A stretch of 6,145 bases of DNA from Methanomicrobiales archaeon (GCA_012523385.1 JAAYIO010000176.1:1-6145); one strand, 5' to 3'. Shown: positions 1 to 6,008, counted from the stretch's first letter. The notes: generated from the sequence alone by a model not told the origin. Numbers and translations: made by a program.

Positions 1-1
1 A

Positions 2-550
2 TACATCATTGATACCGCACAGGAGATCAACGATGCGCTGGACAAAGGAGAATCGGTTCTTCTGGAAGGAACACAAGGGTTGGGTAACTCCCTATACTGT
101 GGAACATACCCCTATGTCACCTCTAAGGACACCTCAGCGTCTCAGATTGCAGCTGACAATGGTGTCGGCCCGACCCGCATCGATGATGTGATAGTTGTAT
201 TTAAAGCGTATCCAACACGGGTTGGCGAAGGACCTTTTGGAACCGCGATGGCACGGGATGAGTCCCTTGCGCTTGGTATCGAGGAATTTGGTACTGTTAC
301 CCACCGCGAACGCCGTATTGGATGCTGGGACGGAAAGATGGCGCGTTACTCTGCGATGATCAACGGTTGTACGATCGCTGCCATCACCGGTATTGACAAT
401 GTCGATGAGGCATGCTTTGGGGCCACCGAGTACAGTCAGCTGACCGAGAAGGCGCTTGCTTTCATCCGGCAGGCAGAAGAGGATATCGGTGTACCTGTCA
501 AACTCATATCAACAGGGCCCGAGATGACTCAGATTATCGATATAAGGTGA
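2..550 (+). CDS. purA: Adenylosuccinate synthetase, C-terminal part (5' truncated by window edge)
   Basis: The enzyme condenses IMP with aspartate using GTP to give adenylosuccinate, the first committed step to AMP, in the cytosol. The frame is open from base 2, and 182 residues are visible before the TGA at 548-550. Motifs in order fit the family: EGTQG (visible residues 22-26, the family's EGAQG-type loop), DTSAS, PTRIDD, FKAYPTRVGEGPFGT (family form TRVGxGPFPTE), RERRIGCWD (family GWFD block), AAITGIDNVDE (matching the LTKLDVLD strand), and STGPE near the C-terminus, where the family contacts the guanine nucleotide. Archaeal forms are about 340 residues, so roughly the first half lies outside the window, including the N-terminal GDEGKGK loop. 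The visible CDS has no frameshift. The next gene starts 3 bases after its stop, and that gene's ribosome binding site overlaps the purA stop codon, so the two are very likely co-transcribed. Confidence 0.93.
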   Translation, partial: YIIDTAQEINDALDKGESVLLEGTQGLGNSLYCGTYPYVTSKDTSASQIAADNGVGPTRIDDVIVVFKAYPTRVGEGPFGTAMARDESLALGIEEFGTVTHRERRIGCWDGKMARYSAMINGCTIAAITGIDNVDEACFGATEYSQLTEKALAFIRQAEEDIGVPVKLISTGPEMTQIIDIR

Positions 551-551
551 T
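545..551 (+). promoter_or_regulatory. Ribosome binding site of the Trm112-family gene
   Basis: AGGTGAT matches the archaeal anti-Shine-Dalgarno (16S 3' end AUCACCUCC) and includes the purA stop codon TGA. It lies 2 bases before the ATG at 554. The overlap suggests translational coupling and supports the 554 start. Confidence 0.6.
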
Positions 552-553
552 CT

Positions 554-757
554 ATGAAGACAGAAACGATTGAGATTCTCTGCTGTCCGGTCTGCAGGGG
601 GGATCTCGAACTGACGGCATTTGAGACGGTGGAAACAGAGGGGAAATCCGCCGATGTCATCAAAGGCGTCCTGCGATGCAACGCATGCGGCATTAATTAT
701 CCAATTTCAGACGGTATCCCAAATCTTCTCCCACAGGACAAGAAAGGGGACCAATAA
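554..757 (+). CDS. Trm112-family small zinc-binding protein
   Basis: A 67-residue protein with two cysteine pairs: CPVC at residues 11-14 and CNAC at 42-45, plus an extra Cys10. The order is typical of the Trm112p/UPF0434 family: an N-terminal helix ending IEILCCPVC, an acidic variable stretch (residues 17-36), VLRCNACGINYPI, then DGIPNLLP. Trm112 is an obligate partner and activator of SAM-dependent methyltransferases acting on tRNA and release factors in eukaryotes and archaea; related bacterial proteins are less well characterised. The size fits the archaeal family. I infer the partner-binding role from family membership, and no methyltransferase gene is in the window. The start is the ATG 2 bases after AGGTGAT. 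Being squeezed between purA and a membrane-protein gene gives no specific hint about its partner. An unrelated short zinc ribbon is possible, but the INYPI-DGIPNLLP tail argues for Trm112. Confidence 0.82.
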   Translation: MKTETIEILCCPVCRGDLELTAFETVETEGKSADVIKGVLRCNACGINYPISDGIPNLLPQDKKGDQ

Positions 758-775
758 TATCTAAACGGGGGGAAA

Positions 776-780
776 GAGGT
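776..780 (+). promoter_or_regulatory. Ribosome binding site deciding the GTG start at 784
   Basis: GAGGT followed by ATC and then GTG at 784. With the following bases it matches most of the archaeal GAGGTGATC consensus. No in-frame ATG exists near the N-terminus (the next Met is residue 133), so this site is the main support for the GTG start. Confidence 0.6.
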
Positions 781-783
781 ATC

Positions 784-1326
784 GTGACAGGCATCTGTGA
801 AATTCATCTGAACATTCGGCAGATAAATGCGGTTAATGTACCGCAGGAAACTATTGTTGAATCGGGGACTGACCTTGTCGTGCGGTTCGTCAACCACGGT
901 TCACCAATTCACCTGACGCTGAAGACCATCAATGCCTCATCGTTCACTGACTTTTATCACGAGAATATCTATGTCGTGGATTCTGAGGAATTCGCCATTC
1001 CCATCTGGGAGTATGCACCCTGCGGTGAATTCCCCCTGCAGGTGATCGTTGGCTACGGTACCAAATGTGTACAAACGGTAATTAAGGTACTGCGCCCGGA
1101 GGTTGAAGAGATCTTCACAGAAAGTCCGGATCTTCCTGAGCAGAACGATGGCAGGCGTGGTGCAAACATTGTTTCCCTAATGGGCATTCTTATGGTGGCC
1201 CTTACGATCGGGCTCTCCCTGCTCCTCTATAGTATCTGGTTGATGGATGTGCAGATTGTGTATAATTACATCGCATATGCCCTCCTCTTTATCGGTGTCA
1301 TCGCAGCATGGTTCTCGAAGCGCTGA
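784..1326 (+). CDS. Unrecognised protein: soluble beta-rich domain plus C-terminal two-helix membrane anchor
   Basis: 180 residues from a GTG start. Residues 1-105 are soluble and predicted beta-rich, with alternating hydrophobic strands at about 4-14, 29-37 (DLVVRFVNH), 42-49, 61-74 and 84-103 (FPLQVIVGYG then CVQTVIKVL), as in a small Ig-like or CARDB-like sandwich. A polar linker (106-128) ends in GRRGAN. Two membrane helices follow at about 129-153 and 158-177, with SKR at the C-terminus. There is no signal peptide, and the positive residues before helix 1 and after helix 2 suggest that both ends, and hence the beta domain, face the cytoplasm. From memory the layout and the FVNHG and GYGT stretches resemble a family of uncharacterised archaeal proteins (possibly DUF7524), which I could not check. 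The function is unknown. It overlaps cbiB by 19 bases, so co-translation and a link to membrane-bound cobamide assembly are possible but unproven. Confidence 0.85.
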   Translation: MTGICEIHLNIRQINAVNVPQETIVESGTDLVVRFVNHGSPIHLTLKTINASSFTDFYHENIYVVDSEEFAIPIWEYAPCGEFPLQVIVGYGTKCVQTVIKVLRPEVEEIFTESPDLPEQNDGRRGANIVSLMGILMVALTIGLSLLLYSIWLMDVQIVYNYIAYALLFIGVIAAWFSKR

Positions 1327-2225
1327 TTCTCTGGGTCGCCCTCGCAGTCGACCGTGCTGCAGGGGATCCGCCGAACCGCTTGCACCCGACTGCGTGGCTG
1401 GGGCAGTTTATCGGATGGTGGGGGGTATCCGGAAGATTTGCTCCGGGATGGGAACGATTGTATGGCACCGTCTGTTGCCTGTGCAGCATTTTTTTCTTTG
1501 CAGTGCCATTTTATCTGGTATCACACTTGTTTCCGACATTTTTCTATGTCGTGGCAGGCGCATGCCTCCTTTCTCTAACGGTGGGATGGCGTTCCCTTGA
1601 AGAGCATGTCGCGGCAGTGGAACGGGGGCTTGCTGCCGGTGGCGGCCGAAACGAGGTGCAGATGCTTGTGTCACGGAGCACAGCAACCCTGACCGACGAA
1701 GAGGTCCGTTCTGCTGCCTATGAGTCTATGGCAGAGAATCTCACGGATGCCATTATCGGGCCGCTTTTTTGGTTCACCTTGGCGGGACTCCCGGGAGCTG
1801 CTGTTTTTCGCGCTGCAAATACGATGGATGCAATGCTTGGCTACTGTGATCACCGGCGGTATATCGGTTGGTTTTCGGCCCGTCTGGATGATGTACTCTG
1901 TTACCTTCCTGCACGGTTCGCCGGTTTCTGCCTCATCCTCTGGTTTCTGCCCTTTGGGCGTGCGGGTGCTGCCTGGCGGTGTATGCGCCGCGATGCACAC
2001 CTCCGGCCGGGCTATAACGGCGGCATCACGATGGCGCTTGTGGCCGGAGGAACCGGTACTGCCTTTGTGAAACCGGGTGTCTACATCATTGGTGATAAAG
2101 AACAGAGTCTCTCTGAGGGCGGGCCTGCCATCGTTTCAGCGGTTCGGGGGGCTACGGTGATCGCAGCTCTCATATGCACTGTGGCTTTCATCGCGCTCGG
2201 ATCCCTCGTCCCTATTCTTCTCTGA
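1308..2225 (+). CDS. cbiB: Adenosylcobinamide-phosphate synthase, membrane protein CbiB/CobD
   Basis: 305 residues, normal for the family. CbiB attaches aminopropanol or its phosphate to the f-side-chain carboxylate of adenosylcobyric acid, giving adenosylcobinamide (phosphate), and is an integral membrane enzyme. Motifs seen: DRAAGDPPNRLHPTAWLG (15-32, the family N-terminal DP-HP-G block), SRSTATLTDEEV (122-133), AAYESMAENLTDAIIGPLFW (136-155, the AExxxD core), AANTMDAMLGY (169-179), GWFSARLDDVLCYLPARF (187-204), RRDAHLRPGYNGGITMALVAG (227-247, the last conserved loop) and PGVYIIGD (256-263). Hydrophobic spans lie near 3-14, 52-72, 76-93, 148-166, 204-216 and 281-304. The ATG at 1308 lies inside the end of the preceding gene, with only a weak GGTG at 1294-1297 before it, so translation is probably coupled. 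Methanogens need cobamides for corrinoid methyltransferases such as Mtr. The name CobD is also used for this enzyme and should not be confused with the Salmonella L-threonine-phosphate decarboxylase of that name. Confidence 0.95.
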   Translation: MVLEALILWVALAVDRAAGDPPNRLHPTAWLGQFIGWWGVSGRFAPGWERLYGTVCCLCSIFFFAVPFYLVSHLFPTFFYVVAGACLLSLTVGWRSLEEHVAAVERGLAAGGGRNEVQMLVSRSTATLTDEEVRSAAYESMAENLTDAIIGPLFWFTLAGLPGAAVFRAANTMDAMLGYCDHRRYIGWFSARLDDVLCYLPARFAGFCLILWFLPFGRAGAAWRCMRRDAHLRPGYNGGITMALVAGGTGTAFVKPGVYIIGDKEQSLSEGGPAIVSAVRGATVIAALICTVAFIALGSLVPILL

Positions 2226-2267
2226 ACCGTTGTCATGGATTGGCGGGTTCGGGTGCTTGTGACCATG

Positions 2268-2275
2268 TATTTATT
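2268..2275 (+). promoter_or_regulatory. TATA-like box of the pdxS promoter
   Basis: TATTTATT lies in the 77-base gap between cbiB and pdxS. Archaeal transcription usually starts 22-27 bases downstream of the box centre, which falls at about 2294-2299, only a few bases before the ATG at 2303. No Shine-Dalgarno is visible before that ATG (the preceding bases are GTTGTACAGACA), so the mRNA is probably leaderless or nearly so. Read-through from the upstream genes may also occur. No BRE was scored. Confidence 0.45.
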
Positions 2276-2302
2276 GCAGTTACAGGACAAGTTGTACAGA
2301 CA

Positions 2303-3199
2303 ATGAAACTCGAAGAGCTCAGGTTCGGGACTGAACTCGTGAAGCGCGGCTTTGCGGCAATGCAGAAAGGCGGCGTCATCATGGATGTTGTGAACGCAGA
2401 ACAGGCAGTCATCGCCGAAGAGGCAGGCGCTATTGCCGTGATGGCACTCGAGCGTGTCCCGGCTGACATCCGCAAGGCAGGCGGCGTTGCCCGGATGGCA
2501 GACCCGGCAAAGGTTATAGAAATTATTGAGGCGGTCTCTATCCCGGTGATGGGGAAAGCACGCATTGGCCACTTTGTCGAAGCACAGGTGCTTGAAGCGC
2601 TGGGTGTTGACATGATCGACGAGTCTGAGGTTTTAACACCGGCAGACGAGGACTATCATATCGTAAAGACTGCATTTGGTGTCCCATTCGTCTGCGGTGC
2701 ACGAAATCTTGGTGAGGCTTGCCGCCGCATCAATGAGGGTGCAGCGATGATCCGGACCAAAGGAGAGGCGGGGACAGGGAATGTGGTGGAAGCAGTCCGG
2801 CACATGCGGGCGATCACCTCCGCGATCCATGAACTGCAGGGCATGAGCGATATCGAGATTGCTGCCCGTGCACGGATTATCGAGGCACCGTTTGATATCA
2901 TGAAGGACTGTGCAACGCGTGGTCGCCTGCCGGTCCTCAACTTCTCTGCCGGTGGTATTGCAACACCATGTGATGCAGCGATGATGATGCAACTCGGTTG
3001 TGATGGTGTCTTTGTGGGCTCTGGTATCTTTAAGTCTGAGACGCCCGCTGAGATGGCACATGCCATTGTTGAGGCAGTAACCCACTATGATGATGCCACA
3101 ATCATTGCAGAGGTCTCACGTGGTCTTGGTGACGCGATGCGTGGCCTTGATATCCACACCATCCCGGAAAGCGAGGCACTCCGGTTCCGTGGGAATTAA
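2303..3199 (+). CDS. pdxS: Pyridoxal 5'-phosphate synthase, synthase subunit PdxS
   Basis: 298 residues, the usual length. PdxS makes PLP from ribose 5-phosphate, glyceraldehyde 3-phosphate and ammonia delivered by the glutaminase PdxT, in the DXP-independent route. The (beta/alpha)8 barrel signatures are complete: GGVIMDV with Asp28 (equivalent to B. subtilis Asp24), the ALERVPADIR block (48-57), PVMGKARIGHFVEAQ with the first Schiff-base Lys85 (Lys81 in B. subtilis), DESEVLTPADE (106-116), CGARNLGEA, RTKGEAGTGN with the second Lys153 (Lys149), NFSAGGIATP, and GCDGVFVGSGIFK at the phosphate site. The frame is open upstream to 2174, but only the ATG at 2303 gives the family N-terminus MKLEELRFGTELVKRG, and the added 43 residues are not family-like. 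pdxT is not in the window. The upstream neighbour cbiB belongs to cobamide synthesis, which needs a PLP-dependent decarboxylase. All key residues are present. Confidence 0.97.
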   Translation: MKLEELRFGTELVKRGFAAMQKGGVIMDVVNAEQAVIAEEAGAIAVMALERVPADIRKAGGVARMADPAKVIEIIEAVSIPVMGKARIGHFVEAQVLEALGVDMIDESEVLTPADEDYHIVKTAFGVPFVCGARNLGEACRRINEGAAMIRTKGEAGTGNVVEAVRHMRAITSAIHELQGMSDIEIAARARIIEAPFDIMKDCATRGRLPVLNFSAGGIATPCDAAMMMQLGCDGVFVGSGIFKSETPAEMAHAIVEAVTHYDDATIIAEVSRGLGDAMRGLDIHTIPESEALRFRGN

Positions 3200-3268
3200 G
3201 ATTGGTGTCTGCGCCCTTTAGGATGAAAACTTAGATGAATTAACGGCATTTTCAGCTTGCTGTCTGCT

Positions 3269-3304
3269 TCAGGCGGAAAGGGAATTTTTTCTCCCTCCGT
3301 CTGA
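3269..3304 (+). terminator. Imperfect hairpin with T6 loop, possible pdxS 3'-end element
   Basis: TCAG-G-CGGA-(AA)-GGGA pairs with TCCC-TCCG-T-CTGA, giving 13 pairs including one G-U and a 2-base bulge. The loop ATTTTTTC carries T6 at 3285-3290. Archaeal termination depends mainly on oligo-T tracts, so the tract could end pdxS transcripts about 90 bases after its stop. A second T6 lies at 3358-3363. The T-run sits in the loop, not after the stem, so this is not a bacterial-type terminator. Confidence 0.35.
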
Positions 3305-3446
3305 GTAGCAGATATTTTGTGCGGTGATGTGATTGTACCACGGCGAGTCAACACCTATTTTTTCTTTCACCTGCTCTGAAGAAATGACATTTGTGGTTCG
3401 CTCCGTATTTTCATAGGGAAGATTTTCGTAATCTGTGCTAAAATGG

Positions 3447-3464
3447 ATCTCATTTGTGTGAGAT
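3447..3464. repeat. Perfect inverted repeat ATCTCA-N6-TGAGAT
   Basis: Six-base arms around the six-base loop TTTGTG. It lies 8 bases before a second hairpin of the same 6-6-6 geometry. This could be RNA structure in a transcript of the intergenic region or a protein-binding dyad. No T-run follows it, so it is not an obvious terminator. Confidence 0.45.
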
Positions 3465-3472
3465 TTATGTAT

Positions 3473-3490
3473 AGGCAGGCGTTACTGCCT
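3473..3490. repeat. Perfect inverted repeat AGGCAG-N6-CTGCCT
   Basis: GC-rich six-base arms around GCGTTA, the second of two adjacent hairpins with identical spacing. It contains one of the TAA codons that interrupt the minus-strand frame 3269-3619. The sequence is unlike the first hairpin, so the two are not copies of one repeat. Confidence 0.5.
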
Positions 3491-3846
3491 GGAAATATGA
3501 ATTTTACGGTTGGAAGGGATTTAATCGATCACCAGTATGACTCCTGCGATATGGGGATTAAAGGACTGAAGAAAATCAGCTATTTCCCTTCTCAGCTTAC
3601 TTTATCGGGTGTCTTTCATTCATTTATCCATTCGCTATGATCGGATAGGAGACATTATTTTCCCGTTACGCAGACCGCATGGTGGGTGCTGGAAATCTTG
3701 TTTTACCCTCAACTGGATGGAAACCTTTTGGTCTCCTCCTGTTCTTTCTAAAAACCCTCGGTGTATCCTCTTCTGCACCTTAGGCCGGTCTGTCACTTAT
3801 TTTTTCATCTTGATATTTTGTATGATCCAAAATAGGCGATTTACGA

Positions 3847-3868
3847 AAGTTTGACATAAAAAAAACTT
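3847..3868 (-). terminator. Terminator of the kinase gene: T8 tract inside a weak hairpin
   Basis: On the minus strand an eight-T run (3865-3858) begins 1 base after the kinase stop codon TAA (3869-3867). It is flanked by AAGTTT and AAACTT arms (3868-3863 and 3852-3847) that can pair around it. In archaea an oligo-T tract at this position is enough for intrinsic termination, so the kinase mRNA should end almost at its stop codon. Confidence 0.6.
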
Positions 3869-5987
3869 ACAAACCGTCTGTCCGCGGAATAGTGAGGATA
3901 AATGAACATCCCGGTCCACCGGTCTCAATCTCTATCGTCCCGCGCATCTGATGGGTGAGAACATTGATCAGTTTGATGCCAAGCGAGTCAAGAGTGGTGA
4001 TATCAAAGTCGGCAGGCAGACCGCAGCCATCATCCTGAACCGAGAGGACATAGGTACTATCCGTCTCGCTCAGCCCAACAACGATTCTCCCTTCATTTCT
4101 GCCTTTAAACCCGTGTTTCAGTGAGTTTGATATGAGTTCGTTCACGATGAGACCGCAGGGGAGGGCGGTGTCAAGATCCATCGAATGGACTGTGATGGCA
4201 AAATCCACCGTGATAGAGGTATCCAGAGAGTATGATGATACCACCTCAGATGCCAGGTTTTTGAGGTAATCTGTGGGGTCAATGGATGCGAGATTTTCAG
4301 ACTGATACAATGATTCATGCACGAGTGCCATGGTTTTGATCCGGTTCTGGCTTTCGCGGAGACGTTCCAGACTTTCCGGATCGGTGATCTTGTCCGCCTG
4401 TAGGGAGATAAGAGATGAGATGACCTGCATATTGTTCTTGACACGGTGGTGTACTTCCTTTAAGAGCACCTCTTTCTCCTGCAGGGAACTCCGCAGTTCA
4501 TCTTCTGCCTGCTTGCGTGAGGTGATGTCCAGTATGGAGGCGATATACTGGTCTGTGCCGGGTATGGGTGATGTCCAGCAGATAACATCCCGGTATGTCC
4601 CGTCACGAACTCTGAACTTTCCTTCACATTCGTGTGTCTGCATTGTATACATCCGCTTACCGTGTGTCTCTGGCGGCCAGTGTATGTCAGAGATTTTCAG
4701 GTCTGTTTCTTGTCCCGGTTCTTCGGTCTGGAAATGGATAAACTCGAGCCAGCCCATCTGATCCTGTACCTCTGCCTTGCTATAGCCGCTGAGTCGTTCA
4801 AACCCGGTATTGATGAGAGACATCGTGCCTTCATGGGTTAGAATAGCGGTGGCAGCACCCCCAACCTCAAAGAGCGTTCGGTAGTTTGCCTCAGAAAGGC
4901 GGATCTTCTCCTCCATGCTCCGTGCATCAGTGACATCGTCTGCGGAGTAGAGCACCGAGGTGACAAGACCGCCTTCGTCCCTGAGGGCGGTAAAATGGCC
5001 GGCTATAATCCGTTCCCCGCGGGGGGTAATGACAACATATTCAAAGGAATCATTTAGCACTGCTTTTCCGGTGAGTATGCTGTTGAATCGTTCTCGCTCG
5101 CTTTCCCGAATAGATTCCGGAAGGAATGTTGAGAACCAGTCGTGCCCGATGATCATGTGCTCAGACGTTCCCAGAACCTCGTCTGCACGCCGGTTTGTCA
5201 GTGCAATGGTGTGGTTTGCCTGTACCACAAAAAGCATCACTCCTGCGGTGTTGAGATAGGTCTGGGCACGGAGACGTTCCTGTTCGCGTTCTTTCTCGGC
5301 CCGTTTACGAGCGGTGATATCGGTTACGGTGAGCACCACGGATTTTCCATATCCACTGCCCACAGAGAGGAGCACGACGACCTCTTCACCGTTCTTCTGG
5401 AGAAACCGTGTCTCTACGTCTGATGCGGATCGAACTTCAGCAATGGCAGAAAAGAAAGCCTCCATTTCATTGGTGTTCTTCCAGATGTGGGCAAGGGGTT
5501 CTGCCTGCAGTTCACCTGGGCGATATCCAAGCATTCGTTCAAGGCGGCTGTTCACTTCATTGATGAGAAGTGTCGGGTATTCAAGGAGTAGAATACCCGC
5601 CTGTGATGTGGTGAAAATTGCTTCATAACGTGCTTTCTCTTTATTCACCTCACCTGAGAGGAGGGAGATCGCAACACCCGTTCCTACGAGCACAATGGAG
5701 TTTACAAAGATCAGATAGGGTTCTCCAAGCACTGCGATAAACGGATAGTGCAGGAGCATATTGAGAATACCGATGATAATGGAGAAGGATATTCCGCGTT
5801 GAGGGAAGCGGTAGGCGACAAAGATGATGGGAATAAGAAAGAGGTACGGCGTCAGGTTGGTGACCCCGATGGATATGCCATAGAGTATAATGGCAACTGA
5901 GATGAGACTGAACGCGAGAATGACAGCAACCCAAAAATTCAGGTGCCATTCGCCATCGGCGGCGGGGGTTTTCCGTGTATCCTCCAT
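3867..5987 (-). CDS. Membrane-bound multi-PAS sensor histidine kinase (HisKA_2 type)
   Basis: 706 residues. Domains in order: four membrane segments with very short loops (about 17-40, 46-59, 66-82, 90-111), then three PAS domains (about 118-229, 240-356, 365-492), each ending in the family's closing strand (VVLTVTDITARKRAE, VLYSADDVTDA, ASILDITSRKQAED). A coiled linker leads into HisKA_2 with LLKEVHHRVKNNMQVISSL (508-526). The expected phospho-acceptor is His514, directly before RVKNN. HATPase_c follows: N-box NELISNSLKHGF (616-627), G1 box DDGCGLP (652-658) and SLGIKL (668-673). All kinase motifs look intact. It probably autophosphorylates in response to a signal sensed by the membrane segments or PAS domains, but I see no clear heme or flavin signature, so the ligand is unknown. 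There is no receiver domain and no response regulator in the window, so it is an orphan as far as visible. The start at 5987 fits the TATA box spacing and puts residue 17 at the first helix. Confidence 0.95.
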   Translation of the reverse strand: MEDTRKTPAADGEWHLNFWVAVILAFSLISVAIILYGISIGVTNLTPYLFLIPIIFVAYRFPQRGISFSIIIGILNMLLHYPFIAVLGEPYLIFVNSIVLVGTGVAISLLSGEVNKEKARYEAIFTTSQAGILLLEYPTLLINEVNSRLERMLGYRPGELQAEPLAHIWKNTNEMEAFFSAIAEVRSASDVETRFLQKNGEEVVVLLSVGSGYGKSVVLTVTDITARKRAEKEREQERLRAQTYLNTAGVMLFVVQANHTIALTNRRADEVLGTSEHMIIGHDWFSTFLPESIRESERERFNSILTGKAVLNDSFEYVVITPRGERIIAGHFTALRDEGGLVTSVLYSADDVTDARSMEEKIRLSEANYRTLFEVGGAATAILTHEGTMSLINTGFERLSGYSKAEVQDQMGWLEFIHFQTEEPGQETDLKISDIHWPPETHGKRMYTMQTHECEGKFRVRDGTYRDVICWTSPIPGTDQYIASILDITSRKQAEDELRSSLQEKEVLLKEVHHRVKNNMQVISSLISLQADKITDPESLERLRESQNRIKTMALVHESLYQSENLASIDPTDYLKNLASEVVSSYSLDTSITVDFAITVHSMDLDTALPCGLIVNELISNSLKHGFKGRNEGRIVVGLSETDSTYVLSVQDDGCGLPADFDITTLDSLGIKLINVLTHQMRGTIEIETGGPGCSFILTIPRTDGL

Positions 5988-6008
5988 ATTTACTCATTGG
6001 TTTTCTTG

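Larger units (their letters stand above)
3269..3619 (-). pseudogene. Candidate decayed gene: 117-codon frame broken by three TAA codons
   Basis: Reading leftwards from an ATG at 3619-3617, one frame runs without frameshift to a TGA at 3271-3269, interrupted by TAA after residues MKDTR, after SKLRREIADFLQSFNPH...VILVID, and after IPSNRKIHISRQ. The middle segment looks like a helix followed by a buried strand, and the last 70-residue segment is soluble and balanced (for example STDYENLPYENTERT, VKEKIGVDSPWYNHITAQN). The final segment has no ATG of its own. I do not recognise a family. The pieces could be a gene killed by nonsense mutations, or chance open stretches in AT-rich DNA. Against coding: there is no Shine-Dalgarno before the ATG, and hairpins lie inside the frame. 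Confidence 0.22.
3200..3866. other. 667-base intergenic region between convergent pdxS and kinase genes
   Basis: Visibly AT-richer than the genes on either side. I see no intact gene with a convincing start, ribosome site and family signature on either strand. It contains oligo-T terminator candidates for both flanking genes, one long imperfect hairpin next to pdxS, two neighbouring perfect hairpins, and minus-strand frames interrupted by TAA codons that may be gene remnants. Longer + strand frames here (3443-3640 and 3609-3854) have no Shine-Dalgarno and no recognisable domain. The length is large for convergent genes in a compact archaeal genome, so a decayed gene or an untranslated RNA are both possible. 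Confidence 0.7.

Noticed and set aside
2174..2302. A 43-residue N-terminal extension of PdxS from an ATG at 2174.
   Set aside because: It would overlap the end of cbiB, has no family similarity and lies across the likely promoter. The ATG at 2303 gives the standard PdxS N-terminus and length.
2081..3085. Several long minus-strand open frames opposite cbiB and pdxS.
   Set aside because: They lie antisense to two clearly conserved enzymes and show low-complexity or Cys/His/Arg-rich translations typical of antisense shadows in genes of this composition.
3473..3490. The GC-rich hairpin as a possible insertion-sequence end or attachment site.
   Set aside because: No second copy, flanking target duplication, transposase or integrase is visible in the window.
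3443..3640. A 65-codon + strand frame starting with ATG in the intergenic region.
   Set aside because: No Shine-Dalgarno or well-placed TATA box, no recognisable domain, and it is crossed by both 6-6-6 hairpins. It lies antisense to the interrupted minus-strand frame, so at most one could be real.
3609..3854. An 81-codon + strand frame running into the kinase terminator.
   Set aside because: The composition is odd (many Cys, Trp and Phe in scattered places), it has no ribosome site, and it ends inside the terminator region. Best explained as a chance frame.
3200..3866. A possible CRISPR array or tRNA gene in the long gap.
   Set aside because: No regularly spaced repeats and no cloverleaf-like set of arms with a T-loop motif were found on either strand.
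5650..5997. A 115-codon minus-strand frame starting 10 bases upstream of the kinase ATG.
   Set aside because: It is a frame-shifted shadow of the kinase's membrane and first PAS region with no family signature, while the kinase frame reads cleanly throughout.
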